A stretch of DNA of 36,532 bases from Candidatus Eisenbergiella intestinipullorum (GTDB lineage Bacteria > Bacillota > Clostridia > Lachnospirales > Lachnospiraceae), in contig DWWH01000018.1 of the NCBI GenBank assembly GCA_019119815.1, positions 1 to 36,532 of the forward strand. Reading direction: 5' to 3'. A program made the position numbers and the translations under genes. Of this stretch, positions 7,504-14,887 are shown piece after piece; positions within the stretch are counted from its first letter, which is position 1; each line of letters begins with the position of its first letter. The notes under the pieces are model-generated. The model made no database searches. It was not told the DNA's origin and saw nothing but the letters and a program-made list of their open reading frames with translations.

Positions 7504-8229
7504 ATGAAGGAACAGTTTGCAAGAACAGCCCTGCTTCTGGGAGAGGCGGGCATAGAACGGCTGGAGCGGGCGAAAGTGGCGGTCTTCGGGATCGGCGGCG
7601 TGGGGGGATATGCGGTGGAGGCGCTGGCCAGGAGCGGCGTGGGACATTTTCTCCTGGTGGACAGCGACCGGGTAGCGCTGTCCAACCTGAACCGCCAGAT
7701 CATCGCTACCCTGGGCACGGTGGGGCGTTATAAAACACAGGTCATGAAGGAACGGATCCTGTCCGTCAATCCGGACGCGCAGGTGGAGACGAGAGAATGC
7801 TTTTTTCTGCCGGAGAACGCGGAGAAATTTGACTTCACAGGACTGGATTATGTGGTGGATGCGGTGGACACGGTAACGGCCAAGCTGGAGCTGATCCTGC
7901 GGGCCCGCCGTTTCGGCGTTCCGGTCATCAGCAGCATGGGAGCGGGCAATAAGCTGGACGCTTCCCGACTGGAGGTGGCCGACATCTATGAAACCAGCGT
8001 CTGTCCCCTTGCCCGGGTGATGCGCCGGGAGCTGAAGGCCCGCGGTGTGGACCGGCTCAAGGTGGTCTATTCCAGAGAAGAGGCGAGAAAGCCCGCGGCC
8101 GAACAGGGGCCTGCGGCTGAAATGCCGGCCTGCGGCCGCCGTTCGGTCCCGGGCAGCGTGGTGTTCGTTCCGGGAGCCGCAGGACTGATCCTGGCCGGAG
8201 AAGTGGTCCGGGATCTGTGCGGAGTGTGA
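7504..8229 (+). CDS. tcdA: tRNA threonylcarbamoyladenosine dehydratase TcdA (E1-like)
   Basis: A 241-residue ThiF/MoeB/HesA-type adenylating enzyme. TcdA (formerly CsdL/YgdL) uses ATP to cyclise t6A to ct6A at position 37 of ANN-decoding tRNAs. Seen: GIGGVGGYAVEALARSGVG (29-47), the ATP loop; DSDRVALSNLNRQ (53-65), the E1 signature; DYVVDAVDTV; SSMGAGNKLDAS; and SVCPLARVMRRELKARGV, close to the TcdA-specific segment. Length is normal. ATG 7504 is preceded by GAGGAGAGAG, which sits on the stop codon of the AraC gene, so translation may be coupled. An ATG at 7489 overlapping that stop is possible but has a weaker site. The gene is functionally unrelated to its neighbours and is probably read through from the AraC promoter. 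Confidence 0.9.
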   Translation: MKEQFARTALLLGEAGIERLERAKVAVFGIGGVGGYAVEALARSGVGHFLLVDSDRVALSNLNRQIIATLGTVGRYKTQVMKERILSVNPDAQVETRECFFLPENAEKFDFTGLDYVVDAVDTVTAKLELILRARRFGVPVISSMGAGNKLDASRLEVADIYETSVCPLARVMRRELKARGVDRLKVVYSREEARKPAAEQGPAAEMPACGRRSVPGSVVFVPGAAGLILAGEVVRDLCGV

Positions 8230-8326
8230 CGGCAGGCAGATGACCCGAGCTCAGTCTTCCGGCGGCAGAAGCGCGTCGCAGCCCTGTACGGTCCGGACAG
8301 CCTGCAGTCTGTCAGTGCCCACACAT

Positions 8327-8363
8327 AAAAAAAGTGAACAGACCGGCCGGCCGTTCACTTTTT
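8327..8363. terminator. Bidirectional terminator between tcdA and the DUF47 gene
   Basis: AAAAAAAGTGAAC (8327-8339) and GTTCACTTTTT (8353-8363) form an 11-bp A/T-flanked stem around a GC-rich loop containing CCGGCCGG. It has a T-tract in either direction and lies between two convergent genes. Confidence 0.88.
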
Positions 8364-8371
8364 GTCAGAAG

Positions 8372-8995
8372 TCAAGAGTTTTTCATCACAACGCTTTCCA
8401 CAATATCCGCCACATGCTCGCAGGCGTCCGCGCATTTTTCCAGATAGGAATAGATCTCCCTCCAGGTCATGACAGTCATCGGATCGCTGCAGGTGGTATG
8501 AAGCCGGCGCATGCTGTCAATGTAAACCTTGTCCGCTTCCTCTTCCATGGAGTTGATCTTGATGATCTGCTCATGCAGCTTCTTGGAATGACGGAAATCT
8601 GCGAATTCTTCCATCATCACCTTTACGGCCTCGCAGCAGCGGCATACGATCCGCATCAGCTCCAGCGCGTCGGGCCGGATCTCCCGGATGTTGTTGTAAT
8701 AAATGCGGATCAGAACGTCTTCGATATTATCTGTCAGATCATCAATGTTCTGACTCAGCAGCATGATGTCCTCCCGGTCGATGGGAGTGATGAACGCCCG
8801 GATCAGCATGTTGAGAAGCGCATGCTTTTCCATATCGGCGGAATGCTCGATGGTATGGATCGCTTCCATCCGGGCGGACATCTTTTCCATGTCGAAATCC
8901 GCCATCGTTTCCTCCAGCATATGCGCTGCCTGGCAGGAGAAATCCGTACATTTGATAAAGCTGTTGAAATAAATACTGTCCTGTTTTTTCGCCAT
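8372..8995 (-). CDS. DUF47 / PhoU-like Pit accessory protein
   Basis: A 207-residue helical protein of the DUF47 (PhoU-like, YkaA-type) family, rich in acidic and His residues: TIEHSADMEKHALLNML, DREDIMLLSQNIDDLTDNIE, MEEEADKVYIDSMRRL and CEHVADIVESVV. Such proteins sit beside low-affinity phosphate transporters of the Pit family and are thought to modulate them at the membrane. Here it follows pit on the same strand by 134 bp, which fits. The start ATG 8995 has AGAGGAAG in front, preceded by three hairpins (9012-9087). The gene ends at a bidirectional terminator. Length is typical of the family. Confidence 0.9.
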   Translation of the reverse strand: MAKKQDSIYFNSFIKCTDFSCQAAHMLEETMADFDMEKMSARMEAIHTIEHSADMEKHALLNMLIRAFITPIDREDIMLLSQNIDDLTDNIEDVLIRIYYNNIREIRPDALELMRIVCRCCEAVKVMMEEFADFRHSKKLHEQIIKINSMEEEADKVYIDSMRRLHTTCSDPMTVMTWREIYSYLEKCADACEHVADIVESVVMKNS

Positions 8996-9011
8996 ATCTT
9001 CCTCTATTTCC

Positions 9012-9087
9012 GCCGCCCGAGAGGCGGCATTTCATTCAGAGAAGCGCGGGGCGCTTCCCGCCTTTGCCTCTGCCGCCCGGGGGCGGC
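9012..9087 (-). promoter_or_regulatory. Three consecutive GC stem-loops between pit and the DUF47 gene
   Basis: Stems: GCCGCC/GGCGGC at 9012-9028 (5-nt loop), GAAGCGC/GCGCTTC at 9041-9057 (3-nt loop) and GCCGCC/GGCGGC at 9072-9087 (4-nt loop). The first and third are near-duplicates, each preceded on the minus strand by ATGCC. The one nearest the gene is followed by GGAAATAGAGGAA and the start codon. They may stabilise or separate the downstream cistron; none has a T-tract. Confidence 0.55.
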
Positions 9088-9129
9088 ATGTTATTTCAGG
9101 AAATGCTCTGCATTCCCGCTCCGTTCATA

Positions 9130-10182
9130 TCAGAAAATCGCAATGAAAAGCCTGGCCATGATGAAGCTGATAAGTCCGCAGCCCGGGAAAGTGAAGATCC
9201 AGGTGAGCATCATGTCCTTCACTACGCCGAAGTTGACGGAAGAGAGCCGCTTGGCCGCTCCCACGCCCATGATGGCGCTGGTCTTGGTATGCGTTGTGGA
9301 GACCGGTATGCCGGAAAGGCTGGAATACAGCAGGCAGAGCGCCGCAGAAAGATCGGCGGAAAAGCCCTGATACTTTTCCAGCTTCACCATATCCATACCC
9401 ACGGATTTGATGATCTTTTCACCGCCCACGCTGGTGCCGAGCGCCATTACGATACTGCACAGCAGCATCAGCCATACGGGAATGGTAGCGCCCTCCACAC
9501 TGTTTTGGCCGCTGCTGAAGGCAACGCCGAGAAACAGAACGCCGATGAATTTCTGTCCGTCCTGTGCGCCGTGCATGAAGCTCATGGCGGCGGCTCCGAA
9601 GATCTGCGCTCCCTTGAAAAAGCGGTTGGTCTTGCGCCGGTCGAGTCCCTGGCAGATCAGCGTTACAACCTTGCAGATGAGCCAGCCGGAGATCAGGCCG
9701 AGAGCGAGACTGAGCACCAGGCCGTAGAGCACCTTCGCCCATTCGGACATGTTGATGCCTCCGATGCCGCTCTGGATGGCAATGGCTGCGCCGGAAAGGC
9801 CGGCGATCAGGCTATGGCTTTCACTTGTGGGAATGCCGAAATAAGAGGCTCCCACGCTGTAGACGACGATGGAAAACAGCGCTGCGCACAGGGCGATCAG
9901 AGCGTCTCCGGAATTGCCGCCGAAGTCTACCATATTGCTGATTGTGGAAGCAACGGAACTGTTGATCTGGGTCATGACGAATACACCCAGAAAATTGAAG
10001 AATGCGCTCATCAGAATCGCGGAACGGACATTCAAGCAGCGCGTGGTGACGCAGGTGGCAATCGCATTCGGGGCATCCGTCCATCCGTTGACAAAAATGA
10101 CGCCCAGGGTGAGAACCACTGTGATCAGCAGGACAGGACTGGAAGCCATCCCCTGAAGGAAGGCCGAAAAAGAAACGTCCAT
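9130..10182 (-). CDS. pit: Inorganic phosphate transporter, Pit family
   Basis: A 350-residue membrane protein with about ten hydrophobic segments. The inverted-repeat PiT signatures are visible: GWTDAPNAIATCVTTRCL near residue 33 (the GxNDxxNA type motif), GIPTSESHSLIAG in the middle, and GIPVSTTHTKTSAIMGVGAA near residue 300. PiT proteins import phosphate or metal-phosphate coupled to H+ or Na+. A DUF47 accessory gene follows, the usual partner. Start ATG 10182 has GAGGAGAGGAG upstream. A promoter is visible at 10233-10261, and a possible PhoP-box array overlaps it. Confidence 0.93.
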   Translation of the reverse strand: MDVSFSAFLQGMASSPVLLITVVLTLGVIFVNGWTDAPNAIATCVTTRCLNVRSAILMSAFFNFLGVFVMTQINSSVASTISNMVDFGGNSGDALIALCAALFSIVVYSVGASYFGIPTSESHSLIAGLSGAAIAIQSGIGGINMSEWAKVLYGLVLSLALGLISGWLICKVVTLICQGLDRRKTNRFFKGAQIFGAAAMSFMHGAQDGQKFIGVLFLGVAFSSGQNSVEGATIPVWLMLLCSIVMALGTSVGGEKIIKSVGMDMVKLEKYQGFSADLSAALCLLYSSLSGIPVSTTHTKTSAIMGVGAAKRLSSVNFGVVKDMMLTWIFTFPGCGLISFIMARLFIAIF

Positions 10183-10212
10183 AGAAAACTCCTCTCCTCA
10201 TTTGTGTGCAAA

Positions 10213-10251
10213 TTTACACAAAATACACCTAAACTATACATGATTCATACA
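10213..10251 (+). promoter_or_regulatory. Possible PhoP-box array over the pit promoter
   Basis: Four hexamers spaced exactly 11 bp apart on the plus strand: TTTACA (10213), TACACC (10224), TATACA (10235) and CATACA (10246). Firmicute PhoP boxes are TTAACA-like hexamers with about 5-bp gaps. The second copy fits poorly. The array covers the pit -10 and start site, a position that would favour repression. An inverted repeat TTTGTGT/ACACAAA (10201-10222) adjoins it. Confidence 0.35.
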
Positions 10252-10261
10252 AATGGGTCAA
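10233..10261 (-). promoter_or_regulatory. Sigma-A promoter of pit
   Basis: On the minus strand TTGACC (10261-10256) and TATAGT (10238-10233) are separated by 17 bp, giving a leader of about 45 nt before the pit start codon. Confidence 0.75.
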
Positions 10262-10286
10262 TAGGGAACTTGAAAATAAAAAGGGT

Positions 10287-10314
10287 TTGAAAAAACCGAG
10301 TTACCGTTTATAAT
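10287..10314 (+). promoter_or_regulatory. Sigma-A promoter of the MBOAT gene
   Basis: TTGAAA (10287-10292) and a perfect TATAAT (10309-10314) have a 16-bp spacer. The predicted start near 10321 gives a leader of about 93 nt that contains two stem-loops. Confidence 0.75.
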
Positions 10315-10350
10315 AAGAAAGACAGAAGAAGAAATGAGATTATGACCGCA

Positions 10351-10396
10351 GCGCCGGATCGCAAATCCGGCGCGCGTTCCTCAGCGCAGAAACGCT
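10351..10396 (+). promoter_or_regulatory. Double stem-loop leader before the MBOAT gene (copy 1)
   Basis: Stem 1: GCGCCGGAT (10351-10359) with ATCCGGCGC (10365-10373), 9 bp and a 5-nt loop. Stem 2: AGCG (10383-10386) with CGCT (10393-10396). CGGAATGGAGGA and the start codon follow. The same two-stem arrangement with closely similar sequence occurs at 30807-30849 before the EcsC gene. Confidence 0.6.
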
Positions 10397-10413
10397 TCGG
10401 AATGGAGGAAAAG

Positions 10414-11898
10414 ATGGTTTTCAGCTCGATGATCTTTATCTGGGCTTTTCTGCCCGTTGTTTTCATATTGGACAGACTGGCCGGCCTTCCCGGCCTGGCA
10501 GCTTCGGAAGAAAAAGGACGGACAGAAAAGAAGGGGAGCAGAAGGAAAGGGCGGACGGATCTTTTCCGCAGCAATCTCCTGCAGAACATCCTGCTTCTGA
10601 TCGCCAGCCTTTTTTTCTATGCCTGGGGGCAGCCGGATTATCTGTGGCTTCTTCTGGTTTCCATTCTTGCCAATTATCTGCTGGGATGGCTGCTGTCCTG
10701 CCGAAAGGGAGCGCTTTCCCTTCGGGTCGGCCGCGCGGCTGTACTGGCCGCAGGCATTGTGGTGAATCTGGGAATCCTTGGCTACTATAAATATTTTAAT
10801 TTTTTCGCAAACACGCTGAACAGAGTCTGCGGCATGCAGCTGCTTGAGATGCGGCAGATCGCGCTTCCCCTCGGCGTTTCCTTTTTTACCTTTCAGGCGC
10901 TCACCTATCTGATCGATCTGTATAAGGAAAAGATCCCCGCTGAAAAGAATATCCTGAACATGGCGCTTTACTTTTCTTTTTTCCCAAAGATCACCCAGGG
11001 GCCGATTGAAAAGTACCGGGATTTTGCGCCTCAGCTTGCCGGACGCAGGCAGACGCTGAAAAAGACGGCAGAAGGGATCCGCCGTTTCATTTACGGACTG
11101 GCGAAGAAGGTGCTCATCGCGGATACGCTGGGCGCATGTGTGGACACGATCTACGGCTTTGAGATCGGAAACGTGAGCGCCGGATTTGCCTGGATCGCGG
11201 CGCTGTTCTATTCTCTGCAGCTGTATTATGATTTTTCAGGCTATTCCGATATGGCGGTGGGGCTGGGGAAGATGTTCGGCTTCAGCCTGTCAGAAAACTT
11301 CGACTATCCCTATCTGGCGTCCTCCATCACGGAGTTCTGGCGCAGATGGCACATGACTCTTATGTCCTGGTTCCGGGAATATCTCTACTTCCCGCTGGGC
11401 GGCAGCAGGAAGGGGAAAATCCGTACCTATCTCAATATCTTCATCGTATTCATGGCTTCCGGGCTCTGGCACGGAGCGAGCTGGGATTTCATCTGCTGGG
11501 GCCTTTACCATGCTCTGTTCCAGGTGGCGGAACGCCTCGGGCTGGGAAAGCTTCTGGAAAAAACGAAGGCGGTAAAGCACATTTACGCCTGCCTGGTGGT
11601 ATGCGTCGGGTGGGTGTTCTTCCGTGCGGGCGATATGCTGCTGGCGCTGCAGTATATCAAACGGATGTTTCTTCCCTGGATGTATACGGCATCCGGTTAC
11701 GCGGTGCAGGAGATCGTGGATCACCGTGCCATGCTGGCCTTTGTCTGTGCCGTTCTGGGATGCGGGATCGTGCAGAAGGCATTCCGGCGCTTCCGGGACA
11801 GCGCGGCGGAGCTGGTTTTCTGCATGGTTCTGCTGGCCTGCAGCATCATCGTCATGGTGAGCAGTACCTACAGCGCCTTCCTGTATATGAATTTCTGA
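10414..11898 (+). CDS. MBOAT family O-acyltransferase (AlgI/DltB-like)
   Basis: A 494-residue polytopic membrane protein. MBOAT enzymes pass acyl (often acetyl) groups to extracellular polysaccharides or teichoic acids. Core motifs: LPLGVSFFTFQALTYLIDLY (151-170), FFPKITQGPIEKY (189-201), YYDFSGYSDMAVGLGKMFGF (271-290), ITEFWRRWHMTLMSWFREYL (305-324), FPLGGSRKG, and SGLWHGASWDF (349-359) with the catalytic His353. I start at ATG 10414, preceded by GGAGGAAAAG; the longer reading from 10342 runs through the leader hairpin. A short, very charged insert (residues 32-49) between the first two membrane segments is unusual. The next gene encodes a DHHW/AlgX-like protein 39 bp downstream, the standard periplasmic or extracellular partner, so acetylation of a surface glycan is the likely job. 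Confidence 0.92.
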   Translation: MVFSSMIFIWAFLPVVFILDRLAGLPGLAASEEKGRTEKKGSRRKGRTDLFRSNLLQNILLLIASLFFYAWGQPDYLWLLLVSILANYLLGWLLSCRKGALSLRVGRAAVLAAGIVVNLGILGYYKYFNFFANTLNRVCGMQLLEMRQIALPLGVSFFTFQALTYLIDLYKEKIPAEKNILNMALYFSFFPKITQGPIEKYRDFAPQLAGRRQTLKKTAEGIRRFIYGLAKKVLIADTLGACVDTIYGFEIGNVSAGFAWIAALFYSLQLYYDFSGYSDMAVGLGKMFGFSLSENFDYPYLASSITEFWRRWHMTLMSWFREYLYFPLGGSRKGKIRTYLNIFIVFMASGLWHGASWDFICWGLYHALFQVAERLGLGKLLEKTKAVKHIYACLVVCVGWVFFRAGDMLLALQYIKRMFLPWMYTASGYAVQEIVDHRAMLAFVCAVLGCGIVQKAFRRFRDSAAELVFCMVLLACSIIVMVSSTYSAFLYMNF

Positions 11899-11937
11899 CG
11901 GCGGAAAAAAGAAGGAGACGCCGGAAAGGAGACTGCT

Positions 11938-13056
11938 ATGACAAAAGGAAAAGCGGCAGCATGGCTGATCTGCTTTGCGCTCATGCTGCTCGGGCCGGGA
12001 GCGGTTTATCTTTTTGCCCGTCCTTATCTGAATACGGAAAATACGGAGAACCGGCAGCTCGCTGCAATGCCTTCTCTGTCTTTTGACGGGGTGAAAGGAT
12101 TGGCAGACAGCCTGAAGGCCTTCCCGGACCTGTTTGACAGCTTTTATAATGACCATGTGCCCTTCCGCAGCCAGCTCATCGAGCTGAACAGCATCCTGAG
12201 CGTGGAGCTTTTTGAGGATTCCGCTTCGGACAGTGTGGTCCTGGGGAAGGACAACTGGCTGTTCTACACGGATGAGGAGAGCATCGAAGATTATAAGGGG
12301 ACGAACCTTTATACGCAGGAAGAGCTGGACCTGATCCGGGATAACTGTCTTGCCTCAAAGGCCTATCTGGAAAAAAGAGGGATCGAATTTGTCATCCTGA
12401 TCCCTTCCAATAAAGAAGATATTTATTCGGAATATCTTCCGGACCATATCACGAAGCGCGGGGAGCTGACCCGGGCACGGCAGGTGGTGGACTGCCTGAG
12501 GGAAGCGGGGATCAGGGTGGTCTATCCGCGGGATGAGCTTCTGGAGTATAAGGACGCTTATGACCTGTACTGGCACTATGATACCCATTGGAACAATCTG
12601 GGCGCCTATATCGGGGCAAAGGCTCTGCTTGCAGAGCTGGGCATCCAGGTGCCTGAGGTGGAGGAGCTTACCCTTGAAAACAGCACCTTTTCCGGCTATG
12701 ACCTAGCGGGAATGATGAATCTGAAGAGTTATTATGAAAACCGTTATCCTGCGGATGTGAACTATGTGGTGTCCGGCTATCCCACCAACAATATGACGGT
12801 GGTGCAGGCCGATGACGCCACAGAGCTGATCTACCGGTCCGACGCGCCGGATGCGCGGCGGCTCTTTATGGTGCGCGACAGCTTTGCGGGGAGCATGGCG
12901 CCTGTGCTGGCGTCAAACTTTTCCTATACTTATATGCCCCACTGGAATGGCTGCTTTGAACAGTCCATGATTGATGAACAGCAGCCGGATATTTTCGTTT
13001 ACGAGGTGGTGGAACGGCGGCTGGACATCCTGCTTTCCTTCCGGCTGTCGGAATAG
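11938..13056 (+). CDS. DHHW/AlgX-AlgJ-like SGNH-fold protein, polysaccharide O-acetylation partner
   Basis: A 372-residue protein with an N-terminal membrane anchor (about residues 7-27) and an extracellular domain. It carries YWHYDTHWNNLGA (211-223), containing the D-x-H-W motif of AlgX/AlgJ-type SGNH acetyltransferases, and LFMVRDSFAGSM (309-320), where Ser315 fits the nucleophile. GKDNWLFYTDE near residue 103 is the usual 'GKDGWLF' start of this domain. The start has AAAGGAG upstream. It follows the MBOAT gene by 39 bp and is followed at 58 bp by a flippase, so the three genes probably form one transcript. The MBOAT protein would move acetyl groups across the membrane and this protein would transfer them to glycan. 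The substrate is unknown. Confidence 0.88.
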   Translation: MTKGKAAAWLICFALMLLGPGAVYLFARPYLNTENTENRQLAAMPSLSFDGVKGLADSLKAFPDLFDSFYNDHVPFRSQLIELNSILSVELFEDSASDSVVLGKDNWLFYTDEESIEDYKGTNLYTQEELDLIRDNCLASKAYLEKRGIEFVILIPSNKEDIYSEYLPDHITKRGELTRARQVVDCLREAGIRVVYPRDELLEYKDAYDLYWHYDTHWNNLGAYIGAKALLAELGIQVPEVEELTLENSTFSGYDLAGMMNLKSYYENRYPADVNYVVSGYPTNNMTVVQADDATELIYRSDAPDARRLFMVRDSFAGSMAPVLASNFSYTYMPHWNGCFEQSMIDEQQPDIFVYEVVERRLDILLSFRLSE

Positions 13057-13114
13057 AAAGAGGAAGGGAGCGGCACGGCAGAGACTTGTGCGGCACCCCG
13101 AAATGAGGAACGAT

Positions 13115-14749
13115 ATGGCAAACAATAAAGGAAAACAAAGCAGCTTCGTCATGCAGGCGGGCATCCTGGCCGCTGCCGGCATCATCTGCAAGATCATCGG
13201 AATTCTGTACAGAAGCCCTCTGGCCCATGTGATCGGCGACGAAGGCAACGGCTACTATTCTTCGGCCTATGAGATCTATACCATCATCCTTCTGGTTTCC
13301 TCCTACAGCATCCCGTCCGCGATCTCCAAGGTGATCGCGCAGCAGCTCGCTCTCGGAAAATACCGGAATGCGAGAAAGATCTTTCACTGCGCCCTTCTGT
13401 ATGTGGTGGTGGTGGGAGGAGCGGCCAGCATCCTGACGCTGGTATTTGCCGGCGTGCTGGTGGGAGGCAATTCGGTGCCGGTTTTGAGGATCTTTGCGCC
13501 CACCATTTTCTTCTCCGGGATCCTCGGCGTTCTGCGCGGCTATTTTCAGGCTCACGGCACCATGATACCCACCTCTTTTTCCCAGATTCTGGAACAGATC
13601 CTGAATGCGGTGATCAGCATTCTGGCCGCTTTCCTTCTGATGCGCATGGTGGCGGGACAGGATGATACCACGATCGCCATCTACGGCGCTTCCGGAAGTG
13701 CCATCGGAACAGGGGCGGGGGTTCTTGTGGCCCTTTTGTTCATGCTGTTCATTCTGGCGCTGAACCGGCGTATTCTGGCCAAACAGGTGCGGCGCGACCG
13801 CAGCGGGGAGCTTCTGGAGACGCCGGAGGTATTCCGCATCATCATCACCATGGTGACGCCCATCATCCTGAGCACTTTCATCTACAACTGCAACAGCTCT
13901 CTGAACCTGACGATCTATACGCGGATCATGGAATATGTCAGAGGAGTGTCTGAGGCGGACGCTTATACCCAGTACGGACTGTTTTCCGGTAAGGCAAAAC
14001 AGATTTCCAATATTCCCATTGCCCTGGCATCCGCCATGTCCACGGCGATGATCCCGGGAATATCCGGAAGCTTTGCCCGGAAGGACATCCGGGAGACCAA
14101 CCGGAAGATCGCCATGGCGGTGCGGACCACGATGCTCATTTCCATTCCGGCGGCGGTGGGGCTCGCGGCGCTGGCGAAGCCGGTGGTGCTGCTTCTGTAT
14201 CCGCAGAAGGGATCGGTGGACATGGTATCCTGGCTGCTGGCGGGACTGAGCATCAGCGTGGTGTTTTATGCCGTTTCCACCATATCAAACGGCGTTCTGC
14301 AGGGCATCGGAAAGGTGAACCTGCCCGTGATCAACGCGGCCATCGCTCTGGTCGTGCAGACGGTGGTCCTGGTCCTTCTGCTGCTGTTTACGGATCTCGG
14401 CCTGCACAGTCTGGTGATCGCCACGGTGCTCTATTCCTTCCTGATGTGCATCCTGAACGGATTTTCCGTAAAAAGGCAGCTCGGCTACCGGCAGGAGGCG
14501 GTGAAGACCTTCTGCATCCCCTTCTGGGCATCGGTGATCATGGGAGGCGCGGCCTTCGGCATCTACCATGGTCTGTACCTTCTGCTGCCGGTGAACGTGG
14601 TCTGCCTGGCAGCTGCCCTTCCGGCAGCGGCAGCGCTGTATTTTGTGCTGGTGATCAAAATGGGAGCGGTGGAGGAACGGGATCTGCTGGCTCTGCCGAA
14701 GGGAGCTTTCCTGGCGGCAATGGCCCGCCGCTTCCGCCTGATTCCTTAA
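13115..14749 (+). CDS. MATE/MOP-superfamily polysaccharide flippase (SpoVB/MurJ-like)
   Basis: A 544-residue membrane protein with about 14 hydrophobic segments. The N-terminus (SFVMQAGILAAAGIICKIIG, then LYRSPLAHVIGDEGNGYYSS) is characteristic of the SpoVB/YtgP group of the oligosaccharidyl-lipid flippase family. This group includes lipid II flippases and stage V sporulation protein B. I take ATG 13115, with TGAGGAA just upstream, over ATG 13103, which lacks a site. Its place after MBOAT and DHHW genes suggests export of a lipid-linked surface glycan that is then acetylated. A role in peptidoglycan or spore cortex precursor transport is equally possible. No terminator was seen before the next gene, which has its own promoter. 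Confidence 0.88.
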   Translation: MANNKGKQSSFVMQAGILAAAGIICKIIGILYRSPLAHVIGDEGNGYYSSAYEIYTIILLVSSYSIPSAISKVIAQQLALGKYRNARKIFHCALLYVVVVGGAASILTLVFAGVLVGGNSVPVLRIFAPTIFFSGILGVLRGYFQAHGTMIPTSFSQILEQILNAVISILAAFLLMRMVAGQDDTTIAIYGASGSAIGTGAGVLVALLFMLFILALNRRILAKQVRRDRSGELLETPEVFRIIITMVTPIILSTFIYNCNSSLNLTIYTRIMEYVRGVSEADAYTQYGLFSGKAKQISNIPIALASAMSTAMIPGISGSFARKDIRETNRKIAMAVRTTMLISIPAAVGLAALAKPVVLLLYPQKGSVDMVSWLLAGLSISVVFYAVSTISNGVLQGIGKVNLPVINAAIALVVQTVVLVLLLLFTDLGLHSLVIATVLYSFLMCILNGFSVKRQLGYRQEAVKTFCIPFWASVIMGGAAFGIYHGLYLLLPVNVVCLAAALPAAAALYFVLVIKMGAVEERDLLALPKGAFLAAMARRFRLIP

Positions 14750-14765
14750 AAAAATCGGAAAAAGC

Positions 14766-14794
14766 TGGACGAATCCGGGCGGGCGCAGTACAAT
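14766..14794 (+). promoter_or_regulatory. Promoter of the DUF3048 lipoprotein gene
   Basis: TGGACG (14766-14771) and TACAAT (14789-14794) are 17 bp apart, 4/6 and 5/6 matches to consensus. They lie 94 bp before the start codon at 14888. Confidence 0.5.
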
Positions 14795-14838
14795 ATTGAA
14801 AGCTTTGGCAAAAGGATCGAAGTTTACAGGAACCGGAT

Positions 14839-14864
14839 GCTGCCGGCAGGACGTTTCCGGCAGC
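14839..14864 (+). promoter_or_regulatory. Leader stem-loop before the DUF3048 gene
   Basis: Perfect arms GCTGCCGG (14839-14846) and CCGGCAGC (14857-14864) enclose a 10-nt loop. The ribosome site AAGGAG begins 8 nt later. Same arrangement as the other hairpin leaders in the window. Confidence 0.5.
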
Positions 14865-14887
14865 GAAGAATGAAGGAGAAGAGTTTC

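Noticed and set aside
9064..10290. Plus-strand open frame of about 400 codons opposite pit
   Set aside because: His/Gln/Glu-rich antisense translation without motifs; pit on the minus strand is clear.
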